Below are positions 24,601-31,669 of a stretch of DNA of 32,847 nucleotides, one piece after another. Position numbers and translations under genes: made by a program. The stretch lies in NCBI GenBank assembly GCA_018608565.1, contig JABAZT010000004.1:4404-37250 (forward strand), written 5' to 3'. Position 1 is the first letter of the stretch. Every line of letters begins with the position of its first letter. The DNA comes from Candidatus Altimarinota bacterium. GTDB lineage: Bacteria; Patescibacteriota; Gracilibacteria; UBA4473. The notes below the pieces were generated by a model. It made no database searches, had not been told where the DNA came from, and saw only the letters and a program-made list of their open reading frames with translations.

Positions 24601-26788
24601 AATTAAAATCTCCACTTCCTCTGGGATTTGTTATGGCCGCCTCCCCAGTACATGATCCAGCATTTGCTTGAGTTGAAGTGATTCCAAATGTTTTATTTCC
24701 TATTGATTCAATTCCATCATAGGTTATATCCATTTCAATTTCGGTCTCATTTCCACTCAAAACATCATTAAAATCTGCCGTAAATCCTTGCCCCCCAATA
24801 CTCAGTGTTACTCCCCCTGCTGTAGGATTTAGAATTGGAACCGTTATCTTTCCATCACTTGATGCCCCAAATTCAAATATATCAGGAGAAACTGGATTTG
24901 TTCCACAATCAAAATCAAAACCCCCTGATGAATCAGCAATTACTGCCTCTCCTGTACAAGATAAATTTCCTTCCGTAGAGGTGATTTGAAAGGTTCGTGT
25001 TCCAGCTACCCCAGTTCCATCAAACGTTATCGGAATTACCACTTCATAACTCGCTTTATTTTCTGGAACCGTCTCTGTGTGTGTAGTTGTAAACCCATTT
25101 TGACTAATCGTAAAATTAAGAGGGCCTTGTACTACATTTAGAAGTGTCACCGGGATTGCTCCAACTTTTGTTTCCCCTGTAAAGAAACTTGTAAATGAAA
25201 CTGGATTTGTCCCACAATCAAAATCAAAACCAGTAGCAACTACATTTGCTTGTGCCGTACAAGTTCCAGTCCCTTCCGAAGATGTTACATCAAACTGAAT
25301 CAACCCAGGCCCACTAGTACCATCATAAGACAATACTGGCAATGGAAGGGTTGTATCTCCTGGATTTCCTCCACTTGCCCCAATAACTGTTAATGGCTGT
25401 GTCGTAGAAAAACCATTCTGATTTATACTCACTGTTACCGAACCTGAACTGGCTCCAGTAATCGGAAAATCTAAAAAGGCCGAACTCGGGGTTCCAAATA
25501 AAAATTCTGAACGAGCGGTTGGAATTGGTGGCCCTACACAGTCAAAAGCAAATCCTCCAGTTATAGGGACAACATTAGCTCCCCCAGTACAACTCCCCGA
25601 AGCTTCAGGTGAAATAATATCAAATGAAACCAACCCACTCCCTGGAGTCCCATCAAAGGAAAACGGAAGAATGATTTCCAGCTCCCCCCCCAGCAAAAAA
25701 TGATCGTAGGTTGCCGTAAATCCATTTTGATTTACCTGAAACTTAACCCATCCTGTTTTTGCATTATGAATAGGAACGGAACCAAATCCAGCCGGATTTG
25801 AAGTTCCCGACAAAAACGAAATTGGCGTCCAAAAAGATCTATCAACACATTCAAATTCGAACTCCCCAGGAGGCGTCACAATCTCGGCCTCTCCAGTACA
25901 ACTCCCCGCCCCCGCATCAGAACTAATTGCGAATGTCTGTGTCCCGAGCTCCCCACTCCCATCATAAGATAATGGATATACAATAATCTCATCCTGTCCC
26001 TCCTCAAGTAATACCTCCTGAACTGCATAAAAGGCTCCATCCTCTATCTCAATTACAACATTCCCGGCATTCCCCGAGGTCACCGGGACGATAGGAATAG
26101 TCAATGATCGATCTGAAAAAGCTCCACGAATAAAATCCTCTGTTGGTGATGGATTTGTTGAACAGCTAAAGGTAAAAGCTCCAGGATTATTCACCTCAAT
26201 TTCTCCACACAAACCTGACCCATCACAATTTTCCCATAACACTCCATCATAACAACAATGCCTATTTCCATCTGTATTAAATACTACATCTCCAGCCTCT
26301 CCGAGAATCAATGGAAAATCAGAATCCTGATATTTCATATTTCTTGTATAGGTTGGCTCAAACGCCCCTCCTGATTGGTCATAAGTCTGCATACAACGAC
26401 AATCAAGATTAAATACTTTTTGACCATCATAGGGATTCTCTGGCCACGAAGCGTTACTTGATATGGTCTGTATTCCAGATTCGATGGCCCCCGCAGAGAT
26501 ACAATTAAGTCCGTCCTCATCACAATAATAATCAGCTCCCAGACTCCCCTGCACATCAAACTCAAGAGTACTCTCTCCTGAACTTGGGGCTTCTGTATTA
26601 ATCCCCGCTTTCCCTGTCGAAGTCACATTGAGTACCGATGAAGGACTCGCAACACTTCCATGACTAAACTGCAACATCTCCCCTGTCTCTCCAATTCGCC
26701 AATAGTCGGTTGGATATTCTGCATATACGCCAGACAAAAGAATCGATACCACCAATAATAATCCTCCAAGTAATTTATATTTTTTCAT
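21602..26788 (-). CDS. Giant secreted surface protein, head, about eight repeats and Cys-rich C-terminus
   Basis: This 1728-residue protein is the first gene of the surface operon. The signal peptide ends near SGVYA (about residue 23). The head (25-200) matches the two downstream proteins: YPTDYWRIGE, GKAGINTEAPSSG, FDVQGSLGADYYCDEDGLNC and two 'GxxVFNxD..YD' units. Six clear repeats follow at about residues 204-305, 310-406, 413-517, 521-618, 624-720 and 727-822, each with an opening F-x-F-x-C and closing GSCTGEA. Two degenerate ones lie near 828-908 and 998-1090. The rest is Cys-rich: PGYVEQNGVCI-type EGF-like units, GCMTSGAHNYDSSATYDSGDC (NYxxxAxxDxGxC type), two 'CSDGTMNGNEEDTDCGGSC' units and a Gly/Ser linker. 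It ends in a short tail IYTLSGFINSLIQ. There is no LPXTG motif. It is likely a fibre or adhesin; binding partner unknown. Confidence 0.8.
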   Translation of the reverse strand: MKKYKLLGGLLLVVSILLSGVYAEYPTDYWRIGETGEMLQFSHGSVASPSSVLNVTSTGKAGINTEAPSSGESTLEFDVQGSLGADYYCDEDGLNCISAGAIESGIQTISSNASWPENPYDGQKVFNLDCRCMQTYDQSGGAFEPTYTRNMKYQDSDFPLILGEAGDVVFNTDGNRHCCYDGVLWENCDGSGLCGEIEVNNPGAFTFSCSTNPSPTEDFIRGAFSDRSLTIPIVPVTSGNAGNVVIEIEDGAFYAVQEVLLEEGQDEIIVYPLSYDGSGELGTQTFAISSDAGAGSCTGEAEIVTPPGEFEFECVDRSFWTPISFLSGTSNPAGFGSVPIHNAKTGWVKFQVNQNGFTATYDHFLLGGELEIILPFSFDGTPGSGLVSFDIISPEASGSCTGGANVVPITGGFAFDCVGPPIPTARSEFLFGTPSSAFLDFPITGASSGSVTVSINQNGFSTTQPLTVIGASGGNPGDTTLPLPVLSYDGTSGPGLIQFDVTSSEGTGTCTAQANVVATGFDFDCGTNPVSFTSFFTGETKVGAIPVTLLNVVQGPLNFTISQNGFTTTHTETVPENKASYEVVIPITFDGTGVAGTRTFQITSTEGNLSCTGEAVIADSSGGFDFDCGTNPVSPDIFEFGASSDGKITVPILNPTAGGVTLSIGGQGFTADFNDVLSGNETEIEMDITYDGIESIGNKTFGITSTQANAGSCTGEAAITNPRGSGDFNCVTPRPIRDTNFVTGVEGDGGLEVLLSNVSKGFVDFNINQNGFSVSHTEYVVDGQSGVYIPLVHFDGTQAPGTVNFAITSPDITGSCTGEAEVLSSQGDFAFNCNIGATGIDFNVGKSFSEVSCNPQQTSIYFEEHTGIAEGVMLRVCQDDWSSVDWSSELAFDFAMDASPVCTGGATLVAQGSAAHTGDGSSGSCGGSGTYQLGLCDKPGGLDLSSWAASAGAVTGAVCPVGTVEVTSGIEQGCHTNPVKLAFCQPEENLSQALGIGNFTFARTGSGQLYIPIIPGTNEAVSININNSNGVNTGIVPGIPLDHWVNVFSSDTSILVDPIQYDGLSGPGLVQFLVTSPQATNSCIGNIYVAEPDQCPAGMVAPSNTYPGSEFYLNPTELDDGISNTGEDSINSGNPLLVGRCTGDLLCDNGQLLVQNETCSACAPGIFASPQSRFYVYPAIDPITATETDLVSTDGDCTADLTCQADGSVVISNEVCNIECPEGTVLQNGVCVIGCDPGYVEQNGVCILECAPGYVEQNGVCIQDNCSFPPLITGGTSGFNYSVNTSMSAGESDKIYYGPRVGCTDYWLTVSCDINANGSSGESSMVDPFCDDGGGGGNYGCDGDTVGTAVDSYGHRRFTHNSENAYPKTIGTGGAKDNDNDFNNGNYSCEGAGDCKCTATFECSSINAGGWTKKGPEDCDPCYKNTGSSEEVPSRLYPDLKYGITESIGYVKTIATGTEDSTDGKVTCYGDANCTNGAPLVMSGETCSCKAGGDPKAYSKSKVGTQIEFESDVEFGSSGTASGTKSVSDGKGEESCSTAADCSSGAMSITGTDECTLSCNDPFVDDGNGSACICPDPEVEINDTCEIVGCMTSGAHNYDSSATYDSGDCETCSDGTMNGNEEDTDCGGSCTACEDTCSNGTMDGDEEDVDCGGTCGPCDPDPPYCGDGNVDAGESCEVTSDCSSGETCDSNCSCIPDGGGGSGSGTSVAPELVPRIYTLSGFINSLIQ
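24323..26179 (-). repeat. Six tandem 'FDCG...SCTGEA' repeat units
   Basis: This part of the giant surface gene encodes six successive units of about 95-105 residues. The shared frame is FxFDCGTNP, then xxGKIxVPI, GxVxxxINQNGF, a TxIxIxxLxYDG stretch, GxxxFxITSxEG and GSCTGEA. Sequence identity between units is modest (core motifs only), so these are old duplications rather than recent DNA repeats. Each unit carries two conserved Cys near its ends. The same unit occurs twice in the next gene and once in the third. Confidence 0.75.
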
Positions 26789-26870
26789 GTATTACACTTT
26801 GATATTGTTTCCTTAAGAACATTGTAGCCTATCAAGACCATCAAAAAAGCGTTTTTACTGGAAAATTTTA

Positions 26871-27455
26871 CTATATATCGTTTTCTACATATACGCGAAG
26901 ATCTTTCAATGCACGAAGCTGCATAATTCGTATATTTCCCTCAGTTTTTTCTGAAATTTGTGCTATTTCTTTATTTGAGAAATCCTCCAAATATTTCAAC
27001 TCCAGTATCTCTCTGTAATTTGGCTTTAATTTTGAAAGATTTTTTCTCATTTTCTCACTTTCAAAGACTTGTTGTAATGCTTCATCTGGACCAGGAGCTC
27101 TCTCATCAGGAATTGCATCAAAATATGACTGAAACTCCTCATCTCCCTCCAGAGAGATAAGCACTTCCTTTTTTTTTCGATAATGATCTACTACCTGATT
27201 ATGAGCGATTCGAAATACCCAGGCACTAAAACTCGCATTTTTTTGTGTCGTATACTTCTGAAGATATTGAACTACTTTTAAAAACACATCAGATACCACA
27301 TCCTCAATATTCTCACCCTCTACCCGAAAACTTACATATCTATACACCCGAGGAAAAAAATAATCATAGAGTCGAGCAAAGGCCGCCGAATCTCCTTGTT
27401 GAGATTCAACTACGAGTGTCTCTGCTTCCTCTTTTGACAAATCCACCTCTCTCAT
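26871..27455 (-). CDS. ECF-type RNA polymerase sigma factor (sigma-70 family)
   Basis: This 194-residue two-domain sigma factor directs RNA polymerase to a special set of promoters. Region 2 (about residues 22-92) shows FARLYDYFFPRVYRYVSFRV, the ENIEDVVSDVFLKVVQYL core-binding helix and AWVFRIAHNQVVDHYRKKK for -10 recognition. Region 4 (about 130-188) has LSKLKPNYREILELKYLEDFSNKEIAQISEKTEGNIRIMQLRALKDL, the helix-turn-helix reading the -35 box. No region 1.1 or 3 and no anti-sigma gene follow. The next gene on the strand, 82 nt downstream, is the giant surface protein. Its own promoter is of the ordinary housekeeping type and overlaps the end of yqgF. Confidence 0.93.
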   Translation of the reverse strand: MREVDLSKEEAETLVVESQQGDSAAFARLYDYFFPRVYRYVSFRVEGENIEDVVSDVFLKVVQYLQKYTTQKNASFSAWVFRIAHNQVVDHYRKKKEVLISLEGDEEFQSYFDAIPDERAPGPDEALQQVFESEKMRKNLSKLKPNYREILELKYLEDFSNKEIAQISEKTEGNIRIMQLRALKDLRVYVENDI

Positions 27456-27461
27456 AAAATA

Positions 27462-27489
27462 ATATTAATTCTATATTCCCTTACAGCAA
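27462..27489 (-). promoter_or_regulatory. Leaderless promoter of the sigma factor gene
   Basis: On the minus strand TTGCTG (27484-27489), a 16-bp spacer and TAATAT (27462-27467) lie 6 nt before the ATG at 27455. The -35 box is formed by the last two sense codons (TTG CTG) of the upstream yqgF gene. Confidence 0.5.
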
Positions 27490-27927
27490 CTTCTTGTCAG
27501 CTATGTAAAACTCCAAAATTCGTAACGCGGCTAAATCATCGATCCGTTCATCCTTCTGTTTATACGTCAGAACTGAAGAATATTTTTCATTTATAAACTC
27601 CACTCTCACCGTATTAGATTGAAACTGTTTTGAAAAACGTTGTATTTCTTTACAGAGAGGATTTAGCCCTCCATCTTGACCTAGAGGTAATCCCATAACC
27701 AATATTCCAATCTCTTTTTCTTTAATATAATTTTTAATGACTCCCACCAATGTATTATCACTTTTACAGACTTGAAGAGGAATCATTCCTCCACCCTTAC
27801 CCATGAAGGCAATCCCTGTAAACTTACTTCCATAGTCAACTCCTAATACATTTGTATCAAGTTCTATTTTTTCTTGATGCTCATGCTCCAATTTCAGATT
27901 CTTGAGAATTTTCTGGTTTACTTTCAT
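27481..27927 (-). CDS. yqgF: YqgF/RuvX family nuclease (pre-16S rRNA processing / Holliday junction resolvase-like)
   Basis: This 148-residue RNase H-fold protein carries the family motifs in order: VLGVDYGSKFTGIA (catalytic Asp31), ILVMGLPLGQDGG, FINEKYSSVLTYKQ (Glu of the second site) and the closing DDLAALRILEFYI (third acidic site). Family members mature the 5' end of 16S rRNA, and earlier work proposed Holliday junction resolution. The N-terminus is about 28 residues longer than usual, and the ATG at 27927 overlaps the upstream gene by 47 nt. A TTG at 27891 would shorten the overlap to 11 nt, so the start is uncertain. It is co-transcribed with the peptide-binding protein gene. Confidence 0.85.
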   Translation of the reverse strand: MKVNQKILKNLKLEHEHQEKIELDTNVLGVDYGSKFTGIAFMGKGGGMIPLQVCKSDNTLVGVIKNYIKEKEIGILVMGLPLGQDGGLNPLCKEIQRFSKQFQSNTVRVEFINEKYSSVLTYKQKDERIDDLAALRILEFYIADKKLL

Positions 27928-29659
27928 CTATTTGATTTGTATCTTTTTTCTTCTGAAAAATCCAACGAAAGAAGGTTCCATATTTATTTTGATTCTCTAA
28001 ATCCCAATTTTCTTTCTCAAAAAAATGCCACTTTGAAATATTAGAAAATCTATCAGAATACTTTCTAATTTTCCCAAAGGCTTCATCAAATCCTTTTAAA
28101 TCCTTGGATACCAATAAGGTATATTGAGGAGTTGCCATCATTACTGCTGGTATAAGCTCATCTAGTTTTTGACTCAATTGAAAAAAGTCTGACTGCGCCC
28201 CACTAAAACGTATCTCAGAAACCAAGAAATCAATATCATCACGAGTTAAATTTGAAAGATTTAATCGTCCTGTTTGTGATGAATGCCAGGCGGAAAGTGA
28301 GTCAAAATTTTGAGAGAAATCACTCCCAAATAATATAACATCATAACTTCTCTCCTCAAGAGCTACTTGAAATTCTTGTTCTTCTAATACCGATATATTT
28401 ATCTCTATATCGAGCTCATCTTCCCAAGTCTTCGTAATGGATTGCAACATTCGAGAATATGAGGCTGGAGCGGTTGCAGTAATAGCATTCAAGACGACTC
28501 TCTCCCCCCCTTTTCCAAGTGTTCTGATATCTTCTGCCTTGCTATATGGAAATCCTGAATCCCTTAGAATATTTCGAGCCTCCTTAAAATCATTCACCTG
28601 ATACCCCGTCTCAATTCCCTCAAAGAAAAATGGGGAATCTATCCGTTGCCAGCCTTTCTCCTTATTTAGTATTTGATCCTTATTTACCCCATAAGATAGG
28701 GCTTTTCGAAACTTTGGAAATTTGGTAAATGGACGGTCTAAGTTGAAATGCAAACTTAGATACCGAGGAAGCAGATAATTTTTTTCAATATATTCATTAT
28801 TGAGTCGATCCTGAAGATCCTGAATATGAAATGACGATATCTGAGAAAGAATGGTGCTTTCAACTTCGTCTGCCTTGAGCTTCTCAATGTCGGGATAGAG
28901 ATATAGCACTATCTGTGGTATCAATGGCAAATCTCCGTAATAATATGGATTCCGTTCTAAAAACACCCTATATCGCCCTCCTCTATCTAGAATTATATTT
29001 TTTAATCTATATGGTCCAGCCCCTATTGGTTTTTGATTATAGGGATAACTCGAATCAATTACCTCATTGATCAACACTTTCTTGAAGTGATAGTGTGGTA
29101 AGATCGGGGTGGTTAACATACTCAGAAAAAATACATTTTGCTCTGGCAAGACAAACTGCACCGTCTTGTCATCTACAACGTCTATCGTCACATATTCAAA
29201 AGCTTTGTTGAGGTTCTCATTTCCAAAATGAGGATTTTGTATCACTTTTTCAAAAGTAAATAACACATCCTGCATGGTTACTTTTTTCCCATCTGAAAAT
29301 CGAGCAGAATCTTTGAGTATAACTTCATAGGTTTTCCCATCCTCCCCAATCCGCAACTCTCCCAATCCATCCTCTATTTTTGCGGTTACTGGATTATACT
29401 TTAACAATCCTGCAAATATCAAGGATTGAACACCTTGATCAAAAGTACTTTTTTCTTTTGAAAGCGGGTTTAAATTTTGAATCTTTCCAATGATCGATTC
29501 TGTATAAATCCCTCCCTCAGAAGGCACCAATTTGGAATGAGCATCAAAAAACTTTCCCCACATGACTACAAACCAAATAATTAGCAAAAGAGCTAAGAGA
29601 ATAAGCCACAAGGCTTTTTTCTTAAATACTTTCAAGGATTTTATTTTTCGTTTCCTCAT
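27881..29659 (-). CDS. Membrane-anchored extracellular solute-binding protein, family 5 (peptide/Ni type)
   Basis: This 592-residue protein has a very basic N-terminus (MRKRKIKSLKVFKKK) followed by one membrane helix (about 16-34) and no lipobox Cys. It should be held by an uncleaved anchor with its domain outside the cell. Family 5 binding-protein hallmarks are SARFSDGKKVTMQDVLFTFEKVI (about 116-138), PIGAGPYRLKN (about 211-221), FNLDRPFTKFPKFRKALSYGVNKDQI (about 307-332) and the late YDVILFGSDFSQNFD. Such proteins capture oligopeptides for ABC importers, but no permease or ATPase gene is in this window. The C-terminus is polar and charged. A hairpin after secG separates it from that gene, so it may have its own promoter, which I could not find. 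Confidence 0.88.
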   Translation of the reverse strand: MRKRKIKSLKVFKKKALWLILLALLLIIWFVVMWGKFFDAHSKLVPSEGGIYTESIIGKIQNLNPLSKEKSTFDQGVQSLIFAGLLKYNPVTAKIEDGLGELRIGEDGKTYEVILKDSARFSDGKKVTMQDVLFTFEKVIQNPHFGNENLNKAFEYVTIDVVDDKTVQFVLPEQNVFFLSMLTTPILPHYHFKKVLINEVIDSSYPYNQKPIGAGPYRLKNIILDRGGRYRVFLERNPYYYGDLPLIPQIVLYLYPDIEKLKADEVESTILSQISSFHIQDLQDRLNNEYIEKNYLLPRYLSLHFNLDRPFTKFPKFRKALSYGVNKDQILNKEKGWQRIDSPFFFEGIETGYQVNDFKEARNILRDSGFPYSKAEDIRTLGKGGERVVLNAITATAPASYSRMLQSITKTWEDELDIEINISVLEEQEFQVALEERSYDVILFGSDFSQNFDSLSAWHSSQTGRLNLSNLTRDDIDFLVSEIRFSGAQSDFFQLSQKLDELIPAVMMATPQYTLLVSKDLKGFDEAFGKIRKYSDRFSNISKWHFFEKENWDLENQNKYGTFFRWIFQKKKDTNQIDESKPENSQESEIGA

Positions 29660-29674
29660 TTCACTACAAATTAA

Positions 29675-29697
29675 AACAGAGACATTGTATCTCTGTT
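29675..29697 (-). terminator. Terminator hairpin after secG
   Basis: On the minus strand an 8-bp stem AACAGAGA/TCTCTGTT (29690-29697 with 29675-29682) with a 7-nt loop is followed by TTAATTT. It lies between secG and the solute-binding protein gene, 34 nt after the secG stop. The stem is AT-rich and the T-run imperfect, so termination may be partial. Confidence 0.6.
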
Positions 29698-29731
29698 CTA
29701 TTTCTTGTCACACTTATAACGTAGAAAAAAT

Positions 29732-29944
29732 CTAGAAAACCATCATATAAATCCCAAGCCCTGAAAAGGCAAGCGCTAGTATAATAGTAATCTGATGTAA
29801 AAACTTATCAGCCCCTCTCCTAGTTTGTACAATTTCGTCTCCAGAATCCTGCCCCATCATTGAACCAAGTGCTGAACTCTTTTGTTGCAAAAGAATTATA
29901 ATGATCAATAGCACGGCGATAGCGGTAAAAATAATCTGTAACAT
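29732..29944 (-). CDS. secG: Preprotein translocase subunit SecG
   Basis: This 70-residue protein has the SecG layout. Helix 1 is at about 2-20 (IIFTAIAVLLIIIILLQQ). A polar loop (KSSALGSMMGQDSGDEIVQTRRGADKF) and helix 2 at about 50-69 (HQITIILALAFSGLGIYMM) follow. The QQ after helix 1 and the RRGADKFLH lead into helix 2 are typical. SecG assists the SecYE channel in exporting proteins such as the lipoproteins and surface proteins of this window. A possible promoter TTGCAC-16 bp-TACTAT lies about 30-55 nt upstream (29975-30002). Confidence 0.92.
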   Translation of the reverse strand: MLQIIFTAIAVLLIIIILLQQKSSALGSMMGQDSGDEIVQTRRGADKFLHQITIILALAFSGLGIYMMVF

Positions 29945-30025
29945 AGTTCTCTAAATAATTTAATTCCCTTCGATAGTAGAAATGTTTTGTATTTGTGCAA
30001 ATACAATAGGTCTATTTTTTGTACT

Positions 30026-30391
30026 TTATGGAATTATTGTTGCAACAACTCCCATCATAGCTCCCACCAGAACATAAACCCACCAGACAGATACCTCCAT
30101 AGTTATCCCCACAGAAAGTATATCTAAACTCTTATCTATAATCCAAACTAGACCTGCATTGATCACAATTGAAAACAGTCCAAATGTCAGCAACTGAAAA
30201 GGAAGTGTTACCAGCTTTAAGACAGGCTTTAGTATTCCATTCACGAGACTAAAGATAAACCCAACGAAAAGATAGGATGATTGTTTGTCTGGAAGAATCT
30301 GAAACTGGTCTGGAAATATATACTCGCCTATAGCCCAAAATGCAGTGGCATAGAGAATAATGTGGACGATGAAGCGATAAATGTATTTCAT
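30026..30391 (-). CDS. Phage holin family 4 superfamily / YvlD-like membrane protein
   Basis: This 121-residue protein has four membrane helices. The central VNGILKPVLKLVTLPFQLLTFGLFSIVINAGLVW is the signature of the widespread 'phage holin 4_2' (YvlD/PF04020) family of bacterial membrane proteins. Despite the name, the chromosomal members have no shown lysis role. Nothing around it looks like a phage. It has its own promoter and reads toward secG with an 81-nt gap. Confidence 0.88.
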   Translation of the reverse strand: MKYIYRFIVHIILYATAFWAIGEYIFPDQFQILPDKQSSYLFVGFIFSLVNGILKPVLKLVTLPFQLLTFGLFSIVINAGLVWIIDKSLDILSVGITMEVSVWWVYVLVGAMMGVVATIIP

Positions 30392-30400
30392 ATTGTATGA

Positions 30401-30428
30401 ATTATTGCTGTTTTTGTATCTAAATCAA
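30401..30428 (-). promoter_or_regulatory. Promoter of the holin-4-like gene
   Basis: On the minus strand TTGATT (30423-30428), a 16-bp spacer and AATAAT (30401-30406) lie 9 nt before the ATG. The leader would be about 2-3 nt. Confidence 0.45.
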
Positions 30429-30527
30429 TTTCAATCACCTGATTATTCATTTTCCAAATGACCAACGACCATAAAAGCCGTTCCTCATTAATGAGAAGCG
30501 ACTTATCAGGTTTATAAGGAATCCTTT

Positions 30528-31571
30528 TTACAGTCTTTCTGCAAGATCCAAGATCATTTTCTCTGTTTTTTCCCATCCGAGACATGGATCTGTAATAGAA
30601 CATCCTGGTTTGAGTTCTGATGCTGAATTATAATTTGTCGCATTTTGTGCCCCTTCTACAAGAAAACTTTCGACCATAAATCCTTTTATATGAGACTTAA
30701 TTTTTTCGTCTTCATTCATATAGTCAATGACGTGATCTATTACCTCTGGTTGTAGATTTGGATCTTTTTTCCCTGTACTTGGATCAATACAATTCTCATG
30801 TGATGCATCTATCAAAATTGATGGATTTTGAATCTTTTTTTCCTGCATTTTTGATATAGCTTTTTCCACTGTTTGGAGGTTATAATTACTTTCTCCATTT
30901 CCTCCCCGAAGAATAAGATGTGCGTGTGGATTTCCATCTGTTTTCACCTGTTCTCGATGAATAGCAAATACATGGGAGTGTTGTGCTGCGATGATTGAAT
31001 TAATTCCTTTGTCTACATCCCCCGCGGTTGTATTTTTGATTCCAACAGGATGATCAATCATTGAGGCCCAGATACGATGTTCTTGATCTTCTGACGAACG
31101 AGCCCCAATCGCTACCCATGAAAGCAAATCTACAAAGTAGTTATCGTTGTGTGTGAACAGCGCTTCATCTGCAAGTGCCAGTCCAATTCGAACACATTCG
31201 ATCATCATCTTACGACAGTAGTAGGTTCCGGCTTCTATATCTGGTTCTGAAAATGGATCTGACTGATTGATCGGACCAAGCCAGCCGATAGTCGTTCTAG
31301 GTTTTTGAAGGTAGGTTCTGAGGACGATTTTAAGCTTATCTGAAACTTTTTCTTCCACGGCCTTTAGTTTCTTTGCATACTCTACTACATCTGTTTCTGG
31401 CCAGGCACTACACGGTCCAACTATTAGTAGTTTTCGATCATCTTTTCCTTCTAGTATATCTTTGATTTCTTGCTGATCTCGTTCTACTTGTGCAAATAGT
31501 TTTGGATCAAGAGGGAGTTTAGTAAGTACCTCGTGTGCTTTCGGAAGTGGTTTTTGTACAGTGAATGACAT
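30528..31571 (-). CDS. 3-deoxy-7-phosphoheptulonate (DAHP) synthase, AroG/F/H class I
   Basis: This enzyme joins phosphoenolpyruvate and erythrose 4-phosphate, the committed step to Phe, Tyr and Trp. The 347 residues align along their whole length with E. coli AroG: LLIVGPCSAWPE (metal ligand Cys54), LRTYLQKPRTTIGWLGPIN (84-102), DLLSWVAIGARSSEDQEHR, VGIKNTTAGD, LRGGNGESNY, LIDASHEN (metal-ligand His), FMVESFLVEG (Glu) and SITDPCLGWE (Asp). No other shikimate gene is nearby. The gene is preceded by an aromatic-rich leader peptide and a terminator (31614-31777), so its expression should respond to aromatic amino acid supply. Which end product inhibits the enzyme (the AroF, G or H type) cannot be told from the sequence by eye. 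Confidence 0.95.
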   Translation of the reverse strand: MSFTVQKPLPKAHEVLTKLPLDPKLFAQVERDQQEIKDILEGKDDRKLLIVGPCSAWPETDVVEYAKKLKAVEEKVSDKLKIVLRTYLQKPRTTIGWLGPINQSDPFSEPDIEAGTYYCRKMMIECVRIGLALADEALFTHNDNYFVDLLSWVAIGARSSEDQEHRIWASMIDHPVGIKNTTAGDVDKGINSIIAAQHSHVFAIHREQVKTDGNPHAHLILRGGNGESNYNLQTVEKAISKMQEKKIQNPSILIDASHENCIDPSTGKKDPNLQPEVIDHVIDYMNEDEKIKSHIKGFMVESFLVEGAQNATNYNSASELKPGCSITDPCLGWEKTEKMILDLAERL

Positions 31572-31613
31572 GATAAATGGTTAGTAGTTAACAGTTAATT
31601 ATTATTTTGCGTT

Positions 31614-31640
31614 AAAAAAAACTCCCACATAGTGTGAGAG
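31614..31640 (-). terminator. Attenuator terminator before DAHP synthase
   Basis: On the minus strand CTCTCACA (31633-31640), loop CTA and TGTGGGAG (31622-31629) form an 8-bp stem with one G-U pair, followed directly by eight T (31614-31621). It lies 42 nt upstream of the DAHP synthase ATG, inside its transcript leader, so it must be conditional. A competing partner for its 5' arm is GTGAGAG at 31681-31687. Confidence 0.85.
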
Positions 31641-31669
31641 GTCTCAAGGTCAGCATTAAAATCTTTTGC

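Noticed and set aside
30026-30391. A prophage, suggested by the 'holin' family name
   Set aside because: The family is common on ordinary chromosomes, and no integrase, capsid, terminase or lysin gene is present. The fibre-like motifs of the surface operon come with Sec signal peptides, which phage tail proteins lack.
30388-30603. A 71-codon minus-strand frame whose TGA overlaps the holin-4-like ATG (ATGA), suggesting a coupled small gene
   Set aside because: Its first half lies inside the DAHP synthase gene in another frame, the only Met after that gene leaves 20 residues, and a good promoter for the holin-like gene (30401-30428) sits in the same place. The 137-nt gap also holds a 12-bp palindrome CTCATTAATGAG (30484-30495) of unknown role.
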